This document shows positions 1 to 15,796 of a stretch of DNA of 64,000 nt, one piece after another (positions within the stretch are counted from its first letter, which is position 1; each line of letters starts with the position of its first letter). The stretch is taken from assembly GCA_036897095.1 (NCBI GenBank), contig JAYMSP010000174.1, forward strand, positions 1 through 64,000, given 5' to 3'. The position numbers and the translations under genes were made by a program. Origin of the DNA: Plantago elongata. Its lineage: Eukaryota; Streptophyta; Magnoliopsida; Lamiales; Plantaginaceae. The notes beneath the pieces were generated by a model. The model saw nothing but the letters and a program-made list of their open reading frames with translations, was not told the origin of the DNA and made no database searches.

Positions 1-336
1 TTTGCTCACGTGCATGACGAGTTTGTGATTGAGGCAGAACAGATTGGTGAGTGGAGAAGGCGACTGATAAGTTACAATGAACATCCAAGAGAACTCTATC
101 CAGGGAAAATGGGTAATGGGCGGTGTAATGAGTTGCATCTGCCAGAGTCAGGATACCTATTGAAAAGGGTTTCCTTCATGTTGATGGACATCCCGGTGGA
201 CGGTGAACTTGATGAAGATGTTCATTTTGTAGATATGTTGAACTGGGAATATAGCGAGGGGGAGGCGGTTTTCCAGGAGGCAGTGAAGGAGATCATACAA
301 TTTATTGCTATAGACGAGGAAACAGATGAGGAGTAG
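1..336 (+). CDS. F-box protein (AUF-like), 3' part, copy 1
   Basis: The reading frame is open from base 1 and ends at a TAG, so only about the last 111 codons lie in the window. The protein closely matches the C-terminal third of the F-box protein on the minus strand near 25 kb. Shared blocks include EAEQIGEWRR, HPRELYPGKMGNGR and VPVDGELDEDVH-like text (here DIPVDGELDEDVH), and the acidic end EETDEE. The F-box itself would lie upstream of the window. By family knowledge the protein would be a substrate receptor of an SCF ubiquitin ligase, and the GEWRR-type block resembles the C-terminal region of AUF1/AUF2-type F-box proteins. The frame shows no disruption in the visible part. Whether the whole gene is intact cannot be seen. 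Confidence 0.8.
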   Translation, partial: FAHVHDEFVIEAEQIGEWRRRLISYNEHPRELYPGKMGNGRCNELHLPESGYLLKRVSFMLMDIPVDGELDEDVHFVDMLNWEYSEGEAVFQEAVKEIIQFIAIDEETDEE

Positions 337-1035
337 CTTTTTGCGCACAGAATGTATGTGATTTGCACTAGATGAAAAAACTGTTAGTTTGAGGTTAGTT
401 GATGGCTGGTCTCTCTCTTTCTATATGACTTTTGAAAAGTTATAGACTATATTGATATGTTTGTGAACTCAGTTTCTTGAATTTAAAGTAATGTAATTTC
501 TTTTCTTTTCTTTTTTTGTGTCAAAATCCGAGTCTGACCATCGAATTGGGCAGGAAAATTGATATGAGCACCTATATTACAAACAAGGTGGTTTATATTT
601 TGTATTAATCGGTGATTCTTGAATGTTGAAGTTGAGAAGCCAAAAGGAGATTATGAGGTTATTTGTGGATGAACTTAAGTAGTTGCTTGCAGAATCCTTA
701 AAGCATTTTATGGCATTATCTGAAGAAGGAGAACCTTCAATGTCTCTGATCACTGATCAGACATTCATTTCTATTTTATATGATGTTTGCCTTTGCAAAC
801 TTATGCGAGATACGGAATATGTTTAGCTACAGATAATCACATATCAAATAGAAGAATGGTAATGACTAATGAGAGGGAGCTGAAGCTGGATGCCTTTACA
901 ATCTGCATCTGTACTCTATCACTCTTCCCTGTAACTGGGTTCGTATATCGTATTGATCTACTTCTGTGCTCGGAGTTTTCGGCTATTTATATACCTGGAG
1001 TATTATAAAACTGCTCATTCCAACTGTATTATCAT
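337..1035 (+). repeat. Duplicated 3' flank of F-box copy 1
   Basis: About 700 bases downstream of the copy 1 stop are clearly homologous, in inverted orientation, to the flank downstream of the F-box gene at 24753. Shared landmarks include the text around CTGATCACTGATCAGACATT (near 750), GACTAATGAGAGGGAGCTGA (near 863) and CTCATTCCAACTGTATTAT (near 1013). A stretch near 900-1000 is present here but missing from the other copy. The open frame at 787-1008 lies in this flank and shows no independent support. The duplication therefore covered gene plus downstream DNA. Confidence 0.75.
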
Positions 1036-1100
1036 TTTAACTTGGGTTAATATCAGTTAGGACCAACAAAAATTAGAATAAATTATCTTCTCGTCCCAGT

Positions 1101-1108
1101 TATAAAAA
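1101..1108 (+). promoter_or_regulatory. TATA box of carboxylesterase 1
   Basis: TATAAAAA stands 94 bases before the ATG, leaving a normal short plant 5' leader. It is the best TATA match in the interval. Confidence 0.5.
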
Positions 1109-1201
1109 CCTGTGGACAGGAAAGCCTCATCATCTATGATAAATCAAGTGGATTATATCAAGAAGACATGAACCACCTTCCAGGATCACTTCATTTGCAG
1201 A

Positions 1202-2167
1202 ATGACAGAACCAAATACTGATCTTGACTATGAGTGTCTCCCATATGTCAAGGTATTCAAATCCGGCCATGTCGAAAGGCTCATGTACACCAACTCACTA
1301 CCTGCCGGAACTGATCCTAAAACCGGAGTTTCATCCAAAGATGTACGAAACATCATACCAGAAACTGAAGTTTACGTGAGAGTTTATCTCCCTATACTTA
1401 AAACCAGCAATGAAAAACTCCCTTTGGTCGTATACTTCCACGGTGGAGCGTTCATTTTGTGCACGCCCTCCACAGCCCAATACCACAATTACCTCAATGC
1501 CCTTGTATCTGAAGCTCATGTCATTGCAGTTTCCGTACACTACCGCAGAGCCCCCGAGCATCCTGTGCCTATGGCATATGAAGATTCTTGGGCTGCGCTC
1601 CAGTGGGTCACTTCCCATGCCAACGCTGATGGTCCTGAGCCTCTGTTGAATGCACACGCAGACTTCCGTCGTGTGTTTCTCTCAGGTGATAGTGCTGGTG
1701 CAAATATAGTTCACAATCTGGCAATGGCTGCAGGGAGTTGTGAACCGGGGCTGAATTTGGAAATTCTGGGAATTGCATTGATTGACCCGTATTTTTGGGG
1801 TACGGATCCACTCGGATCAGAAATGCTGGATCCAGAGGCAAGGGCCCATATGGATAAACTGTGGCCATTTGCTTGTCCATCATGCCCGAGCTGTGATGAC
1901 CCGTGGATTAACCCAGTTGGAATGGATGCCCCGAGCTTGGCAGAGTTGGCTTGTCACAGGGTGTTGATTTTTGTTGCGGAAAAGGATATATTGAAGGATC
2001 GGGGGATGGTTTACTTCCGGGTTTTGGGTCGGAGCGGGTGGATGGGTATGGTTGAGATCCATGAGTCAGAAGGGCCGGGTCACTGTTTTCACTTGGCTGA
2101 ATTGAGTGGTGACAAGGCGAAGGAACGGATGGCCAAAATGGTTCATTTCTTCAACAGGGATCCATGA
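1202..2167 (+). CDS. Plant carboxylesterase (CXE), intronless
   Basis: A 321-residue alpha/beta hydrolase of the plant carboxylesterase family, which includes 2-hydroxyisoflavanone dehydratase-like and tuliposide-converting enzymes. The oxyanion-hole motif HGGAF is at residues 80-84. The nucleophile is Ser164 in GDSAG, and Asp262 (KDILKDRG) and His294 (GHCFH) complete the triad. The family text DDPWINP is also present. Length is normal and there is no signal peptide, so it is probably cytosolic. One oddity is SVHYRRAPEHP, where the family norm is SVDYRLAPEHP: two substitutions in an otherwise very conserved block. The downstream neighbour is a paralogue in the same orientation. Substrate cannot be told from sequence, but hydrolysis of small acyl esters or a related lyase activity is expected. 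Confidence 0.93.
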   Translation: MTEPNTDLDYECLPYVKVFKSGHVERLMYTNSLPAGTDPKTGVSSKDVRNIIPETEVYVRVYLPILKTSNEKLPLVVYFHGGAFILCTPSTAQYHNYLNALVSEAHVIAVSVHYRRAPEHPVPMAYEDSWAALQWVTSHANADGPEPLLNAHADFRRVFLSGDSAGANIVHNLAMAAGSCEPGLNLEILGIALIDPYFWGTDPLGSEMLDPEARAHMDKLWPFACPSCPSCDDPWINPVGMDAPSLAELACHRVLIFVAEKDILKDRGMVYFRVLGRSGWMGMVEIHESEGPGHCFHLAELSGDKAKERMAKMVHFFNRDP

Positions 2168-2516
2168 ATCCTTTAGTAGCCTTCTTTTGGGTGTTTGGAC
2201 CAAACAATTATTTGTATGATTTGAGTTGTTTTATTTGGCCAATTTGAGTATTTTGAAATCCTCTCTCACATTATGATTTGGAAGTTGGAACATTTTGTAT
2301 TTTGTGTAATAGAGTATATGTTAATCGGTTGAAATTCAACTATTTGGATCGTCACGATTTATACAAATTCAGACATATTAATATAGTACGGTATTTTACT
2401 ATATTGTTTCACAGAGAAGCACTCATCAACTTGTTTCGTTATTATCATTATTGATATATATTAAAAATATAACATTAATCCAATTTTAATGTCATTTTCT
2501 AATGCCCTCTTTTATA

Positions 2517-2853
2517 CTTCCTTCTTTCTGTATGAAGCTTACCATTTAGAAGTCTTTTTATCATCCCACTCATTCTATTCACATTTTAACAACTTCTGTT
2601 ATTACTTATTCCTACACGCCTACTCTACTATACCTCAATAATATATTTATACTTTCAATTTTATAATTCACTTATCCATTTTATTCATTATTTAATCTGT
2701 TCACATTTAACCAATAGTCAACTTTCAATTTATCAACACACTATCATTTTTATTCCTTCTTAATTATTTTTCATTAAATAATATTTAACTTTTTTATTTC
2801 CTATTATTTTTTAACCAAAATATCAGATGAAAAACAGATGGAGACGGAAAAAG
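2517..2853. mobile_element. Stowaway-like MITE
   Basis: An AT-rich 337-bp block is bounded by TA on both sides. Its left end starts CTTCCTTCTTTCTGTATGAA. The right end, read on the other strand, starts CTTTTTCCGTCTCCATCTG. The ends are imperfect inverted repeats of the CTCCNTCCGT type. It fills most of the space between the two carboxylesterases, 97 bases before the TATA box of the second. Confidence 0.5.
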
Positions 2854-2949
2854 TAATTTATAGTCTCATCAAATTTATAATTTAATCATTTCAAAAGTGA
2901 TAGTACTATATAATAATTACACTACCTAATGAATCGATCCATCCAAGGC

Positions 2950-2956
2950 TATAAAA
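2950..2956 (+). promoter_or_regulatory. TATA box of carboxylesterase 2
   Basis: CTATAAAAC stands about 69 bases before the ATG and is followed by an A/C-rich leader (CACCAAGAAACC), the usual plant arrangement. Confidence 0.6.
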
Positions 2957-3018
2957 CACCAAGAAACCACCGATCAATAGTCATCTCTTACAACCACAAA
3001 ATCCACTCAAATTAACAC

Positions 3019-4864
3019 ATGTCTATTCCAGAAACCTCCATGGAAACAAAAGCTATAATCCATGACGTTCCACCGTACCTAACAGTATACTCAGATGGAA
3101 CCGTACATCGATTCCTCGGAACCGAAATCTCACCGCCATCTCTCAACCACCCATCAGGTGTATCCTCCAAAGACATCCTCATCAACCCAAAAACCGGCCT
3201 CTCTGCCCGACTCTACCTCCCAACCAACCTCAACCGTGACAACAAGCTCCCCGTCGTGGTCTACTTCCATGGCGGAGCATTCGTCATATCATCGGTTTCC
3301 GACCCTTTGTACCACAACATGCTCAACCTGCTTGTCAAAGAGGCAGGGGTTATTCTTGTTTCCGTTGACTACAGATTAGCTCCTGAGAATCCTCTTCCGA
3401 CATCATACGATGATTCGTGGGAATCGTTGCAATGGGTTTATGAGCATATGTCTGGTGATGGGAGTGAAAGCTGGTTGAAGGAACATGGTGATTTTGACAA
3501 GGTGTTCTTGGCAGGGGATAGTGCTGGTGCTAATATTTCTCATCACATGGCAATCAGATTAGCAGAACATAGGGACCAAGGTATGTTCATGCTGGGATAA
3601 CTTTTACACCAAATTCCATCTAAGTTTGATTGTTTGTTCGAAATGATTCAGCGTATTGTATTTATATGGTGATTTTCGGAATTGATCCTATATAGTTTCT
3701 ATGATAAATAACCAACTCTATATACACTATGCACATGGACGAACACCCCCTCGTACCCCACCCGCTCCTAGTTATGCCCCTTAAGTCTATTGAGCTTGTT
3801 TTACATGCCCATATACATGTTTCAAATAATTCTGGAATACATTATCATTCAAATACTATTTTCATTTTCATTTGTCTTAACACTACAAAATTATTGAGCA
3901 GTTATAATATTATTTGTTTGGTGCATGATCCCTTAAACTTTAAGTATACTAATACATGCACATGGGTTCAGAGACTTTTTTTTTGAATTTATGTCTATTT
4001 CCCATTACACAATTACATATAAATTCAAAGTAAATCAATAGTATTAATGTGACACCCTTATTATTAAAATGTTGGTCAATGGGACATTATTTTTCATTGA
4101 TTAGCATTAGCAAGGAGTATTTCCTCCTGATGATGTCACTACTTTCTGGGCTTTGTTTCCAGTTTTATAATCAATTATTAAGGGGCACTGTTTACTAGCA
4201 GAGTATTTGAATAGCGATTAAAATGAAGAAATTAGATTAAATTAATTTTTCTAAACCAAATTAAAGTGATTATAATCGGTTTCTAAACACTGTAAATGAT
4301 TATCGATCTCTACATTTTATGCGAGTTTCAAAATTCTTAAACTCGTTATGGTTACAATGAATATGAAAAACTACCATTTCACTATGCACAAGTGTTATTT
4401 CTGAATTTATATGTAATTAACAAGTAAAACTTTCCCTGGCAGAACAAGCAAAGCTCAAATCAAAGATCTCAGGCATTCTGATGGTGCAACCATATTTCTG
4501 GGGAGAGGAGGCCATCGGGGCCGAAGCCGAGAATCCAATCTTCAAGAGTGTCGTTGACCAATGGTGGCGATTCGTATCCCCCTCTGATCGAGGATGCGAC
4601 GACCCGTGGATCAACCCCTTTGCAGAGGGGGCTAAAAGCATAGAGTTGCTGGGGTGTGACAAGGTTCTTGTGTGCATTGCTGGGAATGATATTTTGAGGG
4701 AAAGAGGAAAACTATACTATGAGACACTTGAGAAGAGCAAATGGGGAGGAAAAGTTGAGCTGTTTGTGACAGAAGGAGAAGATCATGTGTTTCATATCAT
4801 TGATCCTACTAGTCAAAATGCCATCAACCTCATCAAACATCTTGCTCAATTCATCCATCAATAA
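3019..4864 (+). CDS. Plant carboxylesterase (CXE), two exons
   Basis: Exons 3019-3580 and 4443-4864 join in phase 1 (CAAG/GTATG donor, CCCTGGCAG acceptor) to give 327 residues. HGGAF is at 84-88. The triad is Ser168 (GDSAG), Asp270 (GNDILRERG) and His302 (EDHVFH). SVDYRLAPENP keeps the family consensus that the upstream paralogue has lost, and GCDDPWINPF is shared with it. There is no signal peptide, so it is likely cytosolic. The two genes are tandem duplicates that have diverged far and differ in intron content. The 862-bp intron is AT-rich and I see nothing else in it. Without the intron the first exon would end in a spurious stop 20 bases past the donor. Substrate is unknown. Confidence 0.93.
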
Positions 4865-6453
4865 CTCATATCGCATTAGTATAAATAAGTCAATTGTGCC
4901 ATACACGGGAATTATGTAATTTTAATATCGCAACTTGGCCTTTTTTTGATTTCCAATAAATAATGCTCTGTTTTTCTGGATTTTCTTAATTATACATGAA
5001 ATTTTATATAATTGGTTCATGTTTAACTTATTGTCTTGTTGAAGTTTGTACAGGTTCCATACCTCCAATGTTAGGATCTCTTTCTTAGCATCTTTCTGTC
5101 GTGAACCTGGGGTATCTAACAAATTAACAATGAAGTGCTGCCTTTCGGGATACCTCCGATAAGATGTAAGGATATCACGAGCTTATCAACTAAATGAGTT
5201 TAATTCATATTTAATTGAAATAAGTATACATGAATATTTAGAAGATGATTTATCAGCCAATAGTTAAAACAATAAACTAGCAAATTTATTTTTTACTCCA
5301 ACTCATGATAAACAAAAGAGTGTGTCTGAAATACAAATTTACAAAATATCTTTAAAATAATGATCAACAAACATTAAAATTATAATCTTAAGAATATTAA
5401 CATTGTGCATCAATGCATTTGTTAAATAATATTGTAGTTTATTTCTATTTTCTTATGATGTTTATTTTGTATATTAAAAGACCATTATTTACATATATAA
5501 GCTATTTGGTGAATAAAGTAAGTAGAATTTGTATAAAATATTATATAGGTTTACTTTAACACCCTGTCCGTTTTTTTCTTCGAGATAGATAGCTCCTTAC
5601 AAGATTTTGTGCTAACAAAATTAAATGATAATTTCACTAATAAATGACAAATTAATTATATTGTAATGAGACTTTATTTAATAAAATTAGCTAATAATTA
5701 AAAAGGTAATTAGTCAGGTTGCTTTTTTTTTCAACAAATTTATTTAATTAGCTTCTAAAAAATAAATTTATTTGATTAAATTTTCAAACCAGCTAACTTG
5801 TTTAAAAAGTGGTTCGTTCACTAATAAGTTTTTTATCTGAACCTAATGGTAACTGGGAAATTAGATTATTTGGTTGAAATTGAAAATTGACAGGGGTAAA
5901 ATGATTTTGTGTATGTACAAAGTACTTCCATGTGTTGCAGTGTACAAACACAAAACATCACAAGTCGCTACATCACCATATTTTAAAGAATGAACATGTG
6001 TCCATATGTCCAGAAAGTCCAACTGAGAATTTGGACAGCTTTAATTCTAAACCTAACAAATGGATCTCATAAGAGGTGGATGACATATAGAATCTCTCTC
6101 ACAGGACAGTCGTATCCCAACAGTGGGATAGTGATATAAATTAGGTCATTTGACATAACACCAAAGTATAATATACAAGCAATCATATTCATAAATCATA
6201 ATCATAATAAGCACACATACTTGGACTTTCTTACTGCTGAGATATACCATAAGTTTAAAAGAAACACCATTGATAGCTTGATAGCAGGATAGAGACCTTT
6301 CAATCAAGCCTTTGGATATGAAGTGCAAAAAAAGTTGAGCAACAGAGTTAAACTAGGAGTTATACCGGACGATAACAACAGTCATTACATGTACCGAAAA
6401 TGGAACAATTTGATTAACAAGTACTTCCCATTATCTCAACTGAAAAAAGTAAA
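4865..6453. other. AT-rich intergenic spacer
   Basis: This spacer lies between convergent genes, the carboxylesterase on plus and RPN11 on minus. Short open frames here carry no recognisable family sequence. I see no RNA gene and no element with paired ends. Confidence 0.5.
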
Positions 6454-10338
<3,885 letters not shown>

Positions 10339-10790
10339 TTTTCGGTAAATCTGAGATTCGGTGGTTTTGGGTGAGGTTCAAGTTTTAAGCTGGGTTTCTT
10401 TGGAAACAAGGCACTAGGCAGTGAAATAACGTTTTTGGTGAATAATACAAGATTTTAAGACTAAAGTATAATGAAAATTAGGACTAAAGCTATACTTTAA
10501 CTAATGTATATAATAATACTAGGACTAGGTCATACTACAATTAGATTCTATTATAACATTAAAAACTAATTAAACAAGATGTTACGTAATATTTTAATAA
10601 CTAGTATTTACAGAATTTTTGAAGTAGTTTATCAGTTAAGAATTAAATAAAAAATAAATCAAAATTTAAAATAATTACTAGTAGTTTGGTAATGATCCCG
10701 ACCACTAACAATTTAAATCTAACTCTGCATGAGTATCTAACATTCAATTGATATTCTTATGCTCGCCTATTATACGAAGACATGACAAAT

Positions 10791-10959
10791 GGTTGTTGGC
10801 TCAAGTGGTAAGGAATTTGAGTTCACTTAAGCAAGGTATCAGGTTTGAAACTTGTGAATGTAAAAAATACCACTGGGAGAGTCGTCCCCTCAAAAAGGGT
10901 CCGACAGTGCTCGACTGTATTATTTGCATATGCAGATACCAAAGAGAAATTAAAAAATA
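10791..10959 (+). mobile_element. tRNA-derived SINE with long target duplication
   Basis: The head carries a pol III A-box-like GGCTCAAGTGGT and, about 35 bases on, a B-box-like GGTTTGAAACT. The tail is A-rich. Both sides carry the same target sequence TATACGAAGACATG, followed by ACAAAT on the left and CCAATT on the right (10771-10790 and 10960-10979). Head, tail and flanking duplication together make this a solid SINE call. The open frame across it is incidental. Confidence 0.85.
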
Positions 10960-11341
10960 TATACGAAGACATGCCAATTTATACTCACTCACCTCAGTAT
11001 TACATGAATCACCTGTCATAAAATTATTATTCGAGGTGTTTAGAAGGATAGATTAATCAGGGTAGCAATAACATTAATATCACACAATACATTCTCAATC
11101 CGCCAAGGAGCAATACAAGAACCAATCAAAATTTGCATACGAATGTTCATGTCTCGGATTAGATCAATCTAGATTAGGATTGACCAATCTGGTTGGCAAG
11201 CAGTTCCGAATGAAGAAACCGAATTGAAATCGGTTGCGGTAAAGCTTTATTGTACGGAGTTTGATTGGTTCTTTCTTGTATCTAGTCTTGACATATTGAG
11301 CCCGTTAAAGAAATTACTCGTTGATTGTAAGCATAATAAGA

Positions 11342-11420
11342 GGGAGAAATAATTACAAAAGAGTAAATAAAAATGTTAGAGGGGGAGAAATAATTACAAA
11401 AGAGTAAATAAAAATATTAC
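11342..11420. repeat. 41-bp tandem repeat
   Basis: Two near-identical units contain GAGAAATAATTACAAAAGAG and AAATAAAAAT. They lie in the spacer between RPN11 and the MATE gene. The rest of that spacer (10980-12176) shows nothing else I can name. Confidence 0.85.
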
Positions 11421-12176
11421 AAGTAACTCGAAAAACATGAATGTTGCAACAATATCAATGCAAAAAATGACCACCATTTGGATGATGGTACTCATGGTTC
11501 CGACTATTTCTCAAAAGTCATAGTGCCTACTATTACTTAAAAATTTATCGTCATCATACATCACATTACTTTTTTGAATGTGGAACGTTGTGCTTGTCGG
11601 ACATATATTATACACTTATTGTTAATTAATATATGTTTACGAAGTGTGTTAAAATTCATTATATATCTAGTGTAATTGCACTAATTAAAAACACTTCTTA
11701 AGCCAATATAAACCACCATATAGGCAAACAAAACAATCAATCAATGGTTCAACCAATATCGGTCTGGTTCAAAAAAAAAAATGGACACTTATCCTCGGTT
11801 CACATGGGTTTCTTGCCGGTTGAACAAGAACGTCTAGCTGGTTGGTTCGGTTTCAAACTTTGGATTCTAGTTAAAGTTCTTTTTTCTGTGTCAATCCACT
11901 TTCAGGCGGTAGGTTGTTATTTCTGAGTAAGGACGTGTGAGCTTTAATGCATGAGAAAACAAAACAAATTCTGGCAGATATCCTCTATAGGCTCATGACG
12001 TACATGTGTTGATGATACACAAGCCTTTGTCACTACATGGCTGTATAGCTAGAGCAGTACAACTGTATTCTTTCCTCTCCTGGTAAATATCGATCCATCA
12101 GAAACCGCCTTGCTTTGATTCCATTTTTCTTCTTTCTTTCTGCTAAAAAATATCAGAATCAAATTCAGTATAGCAA

Positions 12177-14638
12177 ATGGAAATCATAGACACTAATCAG
12201 GAAATAAACCGGCCTATTTTGCCTGATTCGAACAAGAAGAATGAAGAAGATGCTGATGATCAGGACTACTGGTCTATTCTCAGAGATGAGATATGGGACG
12301 AATCTAAGAAAATATGGTTCATAGTCGGACCAACGTTGATTTCTCGCCTGGCGAATGCGTCTATGAGTATAGTTACGCAGTCTTATGCAGGTCATATCGG
12401 AGATGTGGAGCTGGCTTCAGTCTCTATTGCCAACAATGTCATTGTTGGTTTCTGCTGGGGACTTTTGGTAACTTTTTCTTCACCATTTTATGCATAATTA
12501 TGTTTCACTTAACATTTTTTAGTCATTTATATATATTTATATCGCCGAGGACTATGTAGTAGCTTGTTATTAATTGTTTATGGGATTTTAGACGCTCTGA
12601 TATACTACTGTTTATTTAATCAAGTTTAAGGTAAGGCTTAGTGTCCAGCAGCTCGCCAATTTTGGTTTTGGGGCGTGATCCAATACAGGCATGTAGCTGA
12701 TAACATTTCTAATACAGATGCTAATGATTCTTTTTTAGAACCTTTGATTGCTGATTTTCAAGTTGCTTCTTGAAATTGAGTTCTCAGAATTAAGTTAGCA
12801 GCAGACTCAAATTTTAGATGTAGAATGCTTCACTAGTCAAAATTGTGTATAGATAACAGCATTATTATTGCAGTTGGGTATGGCAAGTGCACTAGAGACT
12901 CTATGTGGGCAAGCATTTGGTGCAAAAAAGTACAGCATGTTAGGAATATATATGCAAAGATCATGGATTGCACTCTTGTTTTGTTGCTTTCTTCTTCTTC
13001 CACTCTACCTTTTCGCCACTCCGATTCTCAAACACTTGGGGCAGCCTGACGATGTCGCTGAGCAATCAGGCTTGGTGGCATTGTATTTCATTCCGATGCA
13101 CTTCAGTTTCGCATTCCAATTCCCACTACAGAGGTTCCTGCAAAGCCAACTCAAGACTCCAGTTCTTGTTTGGACATCACTATTGACTCTTGTCATCCAC
13201 GTGTTCGTTAGTTGGCTCCTTGTGAATGAATTACAGCTTGGAGTGGTTGGTGTGGCCATTGCTCTGGATATATCTTGGTGGGTTTTGTCTCTTAGTTTAT
13301 TTGGATACGCGGTCTTTGGAGGGTGCCCTGGTACATGGACGGGATTCTCATGGAGTGCTTTTTCAGAGTTATTCGAGTTTATCAAGTTATCTGCTTCATC
13401 TGGTGTCATGCTTTGGTATGAACATATCACCAATCTGCTTCCCTCATGTGCTCCTCTTGCTGTATAACAACATTCTCTAATTATTGTCTTCCTTTTTCTG
13501 GATTGTTTAGTTTGGAAAACTGGTATTACAGAATATTGATCATAATGACTGGATTCTTCGAAAACGCCAAAATAGCCGTTGATTCCTTTTCAATCTGGTA
13601 TGTGTTTATTCCTTTTGTTTTCTGTTTCCTTAAGGCCATGTACATAAGACATGTATGCATTAGGCTACCATTGAAATAATCTTGTGGATGATATATTTTT
13701 CCGCAGTACGACAATCAATGGTTGGGAGATGATGTTTGCTATGTCCTTTTTCGCAGGAATAGGGTAAGTCTATGTACAAATCGTTCGTCATGATTAAATA
13801 TAATTCAGATTACGTAAATGCATCCACGTCCATTCTTGATATTGTGACAGGGTGAGGGTGGCAAATGAGTTAGGTGCAGGAAATGGGAAAGCTGCAAAAT
13901 TTGCTATGAAAGTTTGTGTAGTACAATCAAGTATAATAGGCCTGTTCTTCTTTGTCCTCGTCTTAATATTCCACGACAAGTTAGCTATAGTATTCACGAC
14001 GAGTAAAGAAGTCATTGAAGCAGTTAACAAGCTCGCATTTCTATTAGCTTGTAGCATCCTTCTCAACAGTGTCCAACCTGTTCTATCTGGTAAATTCTCA
14101 TCAAAATGTATATGCATCAGTTCTATGTCAACAATTCTCTGATTTGTATACATTTGATTTGTTACAGGGGTGGCAGTTGGATCAGGATGGCAATCATGGG
14201 TTGCTTGGATAAATATATTTTGTTACTACATTGTCGGCCTCCCTGTCGGTATAGTAATTGCCTGGGGATTCCACGGAGAAACTGAGGTATGTATGAGAGA
14301 ACTTATAAAATGCATCTCCCTACTGACAGACTATTAGTACTTGTTATAAAGAATGGGTAACTGAATTTGATGTGTTTGCCTGATTTTGAATGAACTGATA
14401 GGGCGTTTGGGGCGGGATGATTTTTGGTGGTACGGCAATACAAACTTTCATCTTGACGATCATGACTATGAGAACAAACTGGGACGATGAGGTAACGAGT
14501 TTAGCAAGAAGTTGCTGTTCTAGAATATAGTATGACAGAAAGTGATGGTCTTGTAATGAACTGGTGCTTCTATTTTGTTCTCAGGTTAGCAAGGCCAGCA
14601 GGCGTGTTAAGAAGTGGTCATATTCTGAAACTGCTTAG
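12177..14638 (+). CDS. MATE / DETOXIFICATION (DTX) transporter
   Basis: Exons 12177-12467, 12874-13415, 13511-13597, 13707-13763, 13851-14089, 14168-14286, 14402-14491 and 14585-14638 join in frame to 492 residues, the usual DTX length. The protein is a proton- or sodium-driven antiporter exporting secondary metabolites or xenobiotics across the vacuolar or plasma membrane. Diagnostic text includes MASALETLCGQAFGAK, LCLENWYY (formed across the second intron), RVANELGAGNGKAAKFA and the closing MRTNWDDE. About twelve hydrophobic segments fit the fold, starting after a polar 40-residue N-terminus. The C-terminus is short and basic (KASRRVKKW). It belongs to the plant DTX1-19-like clade by overall look. 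The transported substrate cannot be assigned. Confidence 0.95.
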
Positions 14639-15294
14639 CAAGCTTAAACTCTTGGTAAAATATTGTTGAAGTGTACAGACTTGCAGCCCATTCTATTGAA
14701 CTTGTTTATTCCTATTTGGAATATGCCAAAGTAATGACTGTTGAGTTTCTGATAGTCTAAGGCTGGAAAGGATCCATCTTTTTCGAGCAGCTCGAGCTCA
14801 ACTCGAAAAAAATTTAATTGATAGTTCGGATTCGAATTCGAAATCGAGCATATATTATAACTCATTAATTTTATTGGGAAGAGTTTACATATTAAGTGTC
14901 CAGGTACTAATATAAATTTATGCAAAACACCCCCAGAAATTACGGAGCTCGAACTTTTAAATTTTAACGTTTTCTTCAATTTTCTTATAATAAAAAAGAT
15001 TATGGTATAAAATAAATAACTTATATGAAAAAGCTCTCTAAATAATTCATCTAGATAATATATCTATTGTTGATAAAAAAAATCATATTATTAACTATTT
15101 TTTCATGCAAAAAAAATGTATTTTATTAACTACAATATAATATGAATAATTTTTTTTCTTTTGAATATCACTATTACAATCATGCTATTACACAATCAAT
15201 TGATCAATCATATTACATTAAATCTACTCGAATTATTTGCAATACATAGTAACCACTCATCAAATCTCAATTTATTACAATGCTAGCATACACT

Positions 15295-15796
15295 GAGGGA
15301 CGGACGCAGAACAAATAGTCAGAGTAACGATCGTTAAACATAATTAAAGGTAACAAGTTATGAACTATTAAATTAATGTTAAATACAATGATTTTAGGTG
15401 TTTCACATTGTTGTGTTCGAACTATGTTTTTAATAATTTTCAACGCATAAAAATACCTTACATTACTTATTTATATTAACTTTAAGATATATATAACCAC
15501 GATATACAATTATATATATAAAAAATAAAATATTCCATCAATTAAGTATATTATTTATTTATTCATTTAATTAATTCAATATCAACACATCTTCTAGTTT
15601 TGAGTATATTTTTATGTCAAATTCTTCAAATCTTTTGACGAGATTTTTGTATTTCTATTTAGATTTGTTTGTACGGCTGACTTTCTATATGGAAGATTTA
15701 TAAATTATAAACTAATTTAAGAGTATATTGGTCATTCTTGGCTAAAATTTAAGAGCAGCAATTTGCTGCCCCTTCTCCCTTGGTGTGTCCGTGCCT
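15295..15796. mobile_element. Non-autonomous MULE-like element
   Basis: An exact 9-bp duplication, GCATACACT, flanks the element at 15286-15294 and 15797-15805. The left end begins GAGGGACGGACGCAG and the right end, on the other strand, begins AGGCACGGACACACC. These are short imperfect inverted repeats. A 9-bp duplication is typical of Mutator-like elements. The 502-bp body is AT-rich with no transposase. The remaining spacer around it (14639-16310) includes a short AGCTCG-rich patch near 14790 and nothing else. Confidence 0.7.

Noticed and set aside
787-1008. 73-codon open frame downstream of F-box copy 1
   Set aside because: It lies in the duplicated non-coding flank. The paralogous flank does not keep the frame, and it matches no family.
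10795-10860. Functional tRNA gene
   Set aside because: A- and B-box-like words are present, but no cloverleaf with an acceptor stem forms. Target duplication and A-rich tail show it is a SINE.
10748-11056. 102-codon open frame
   Set aside because: It runs across the SINE and its target duplication, so it is incidental.
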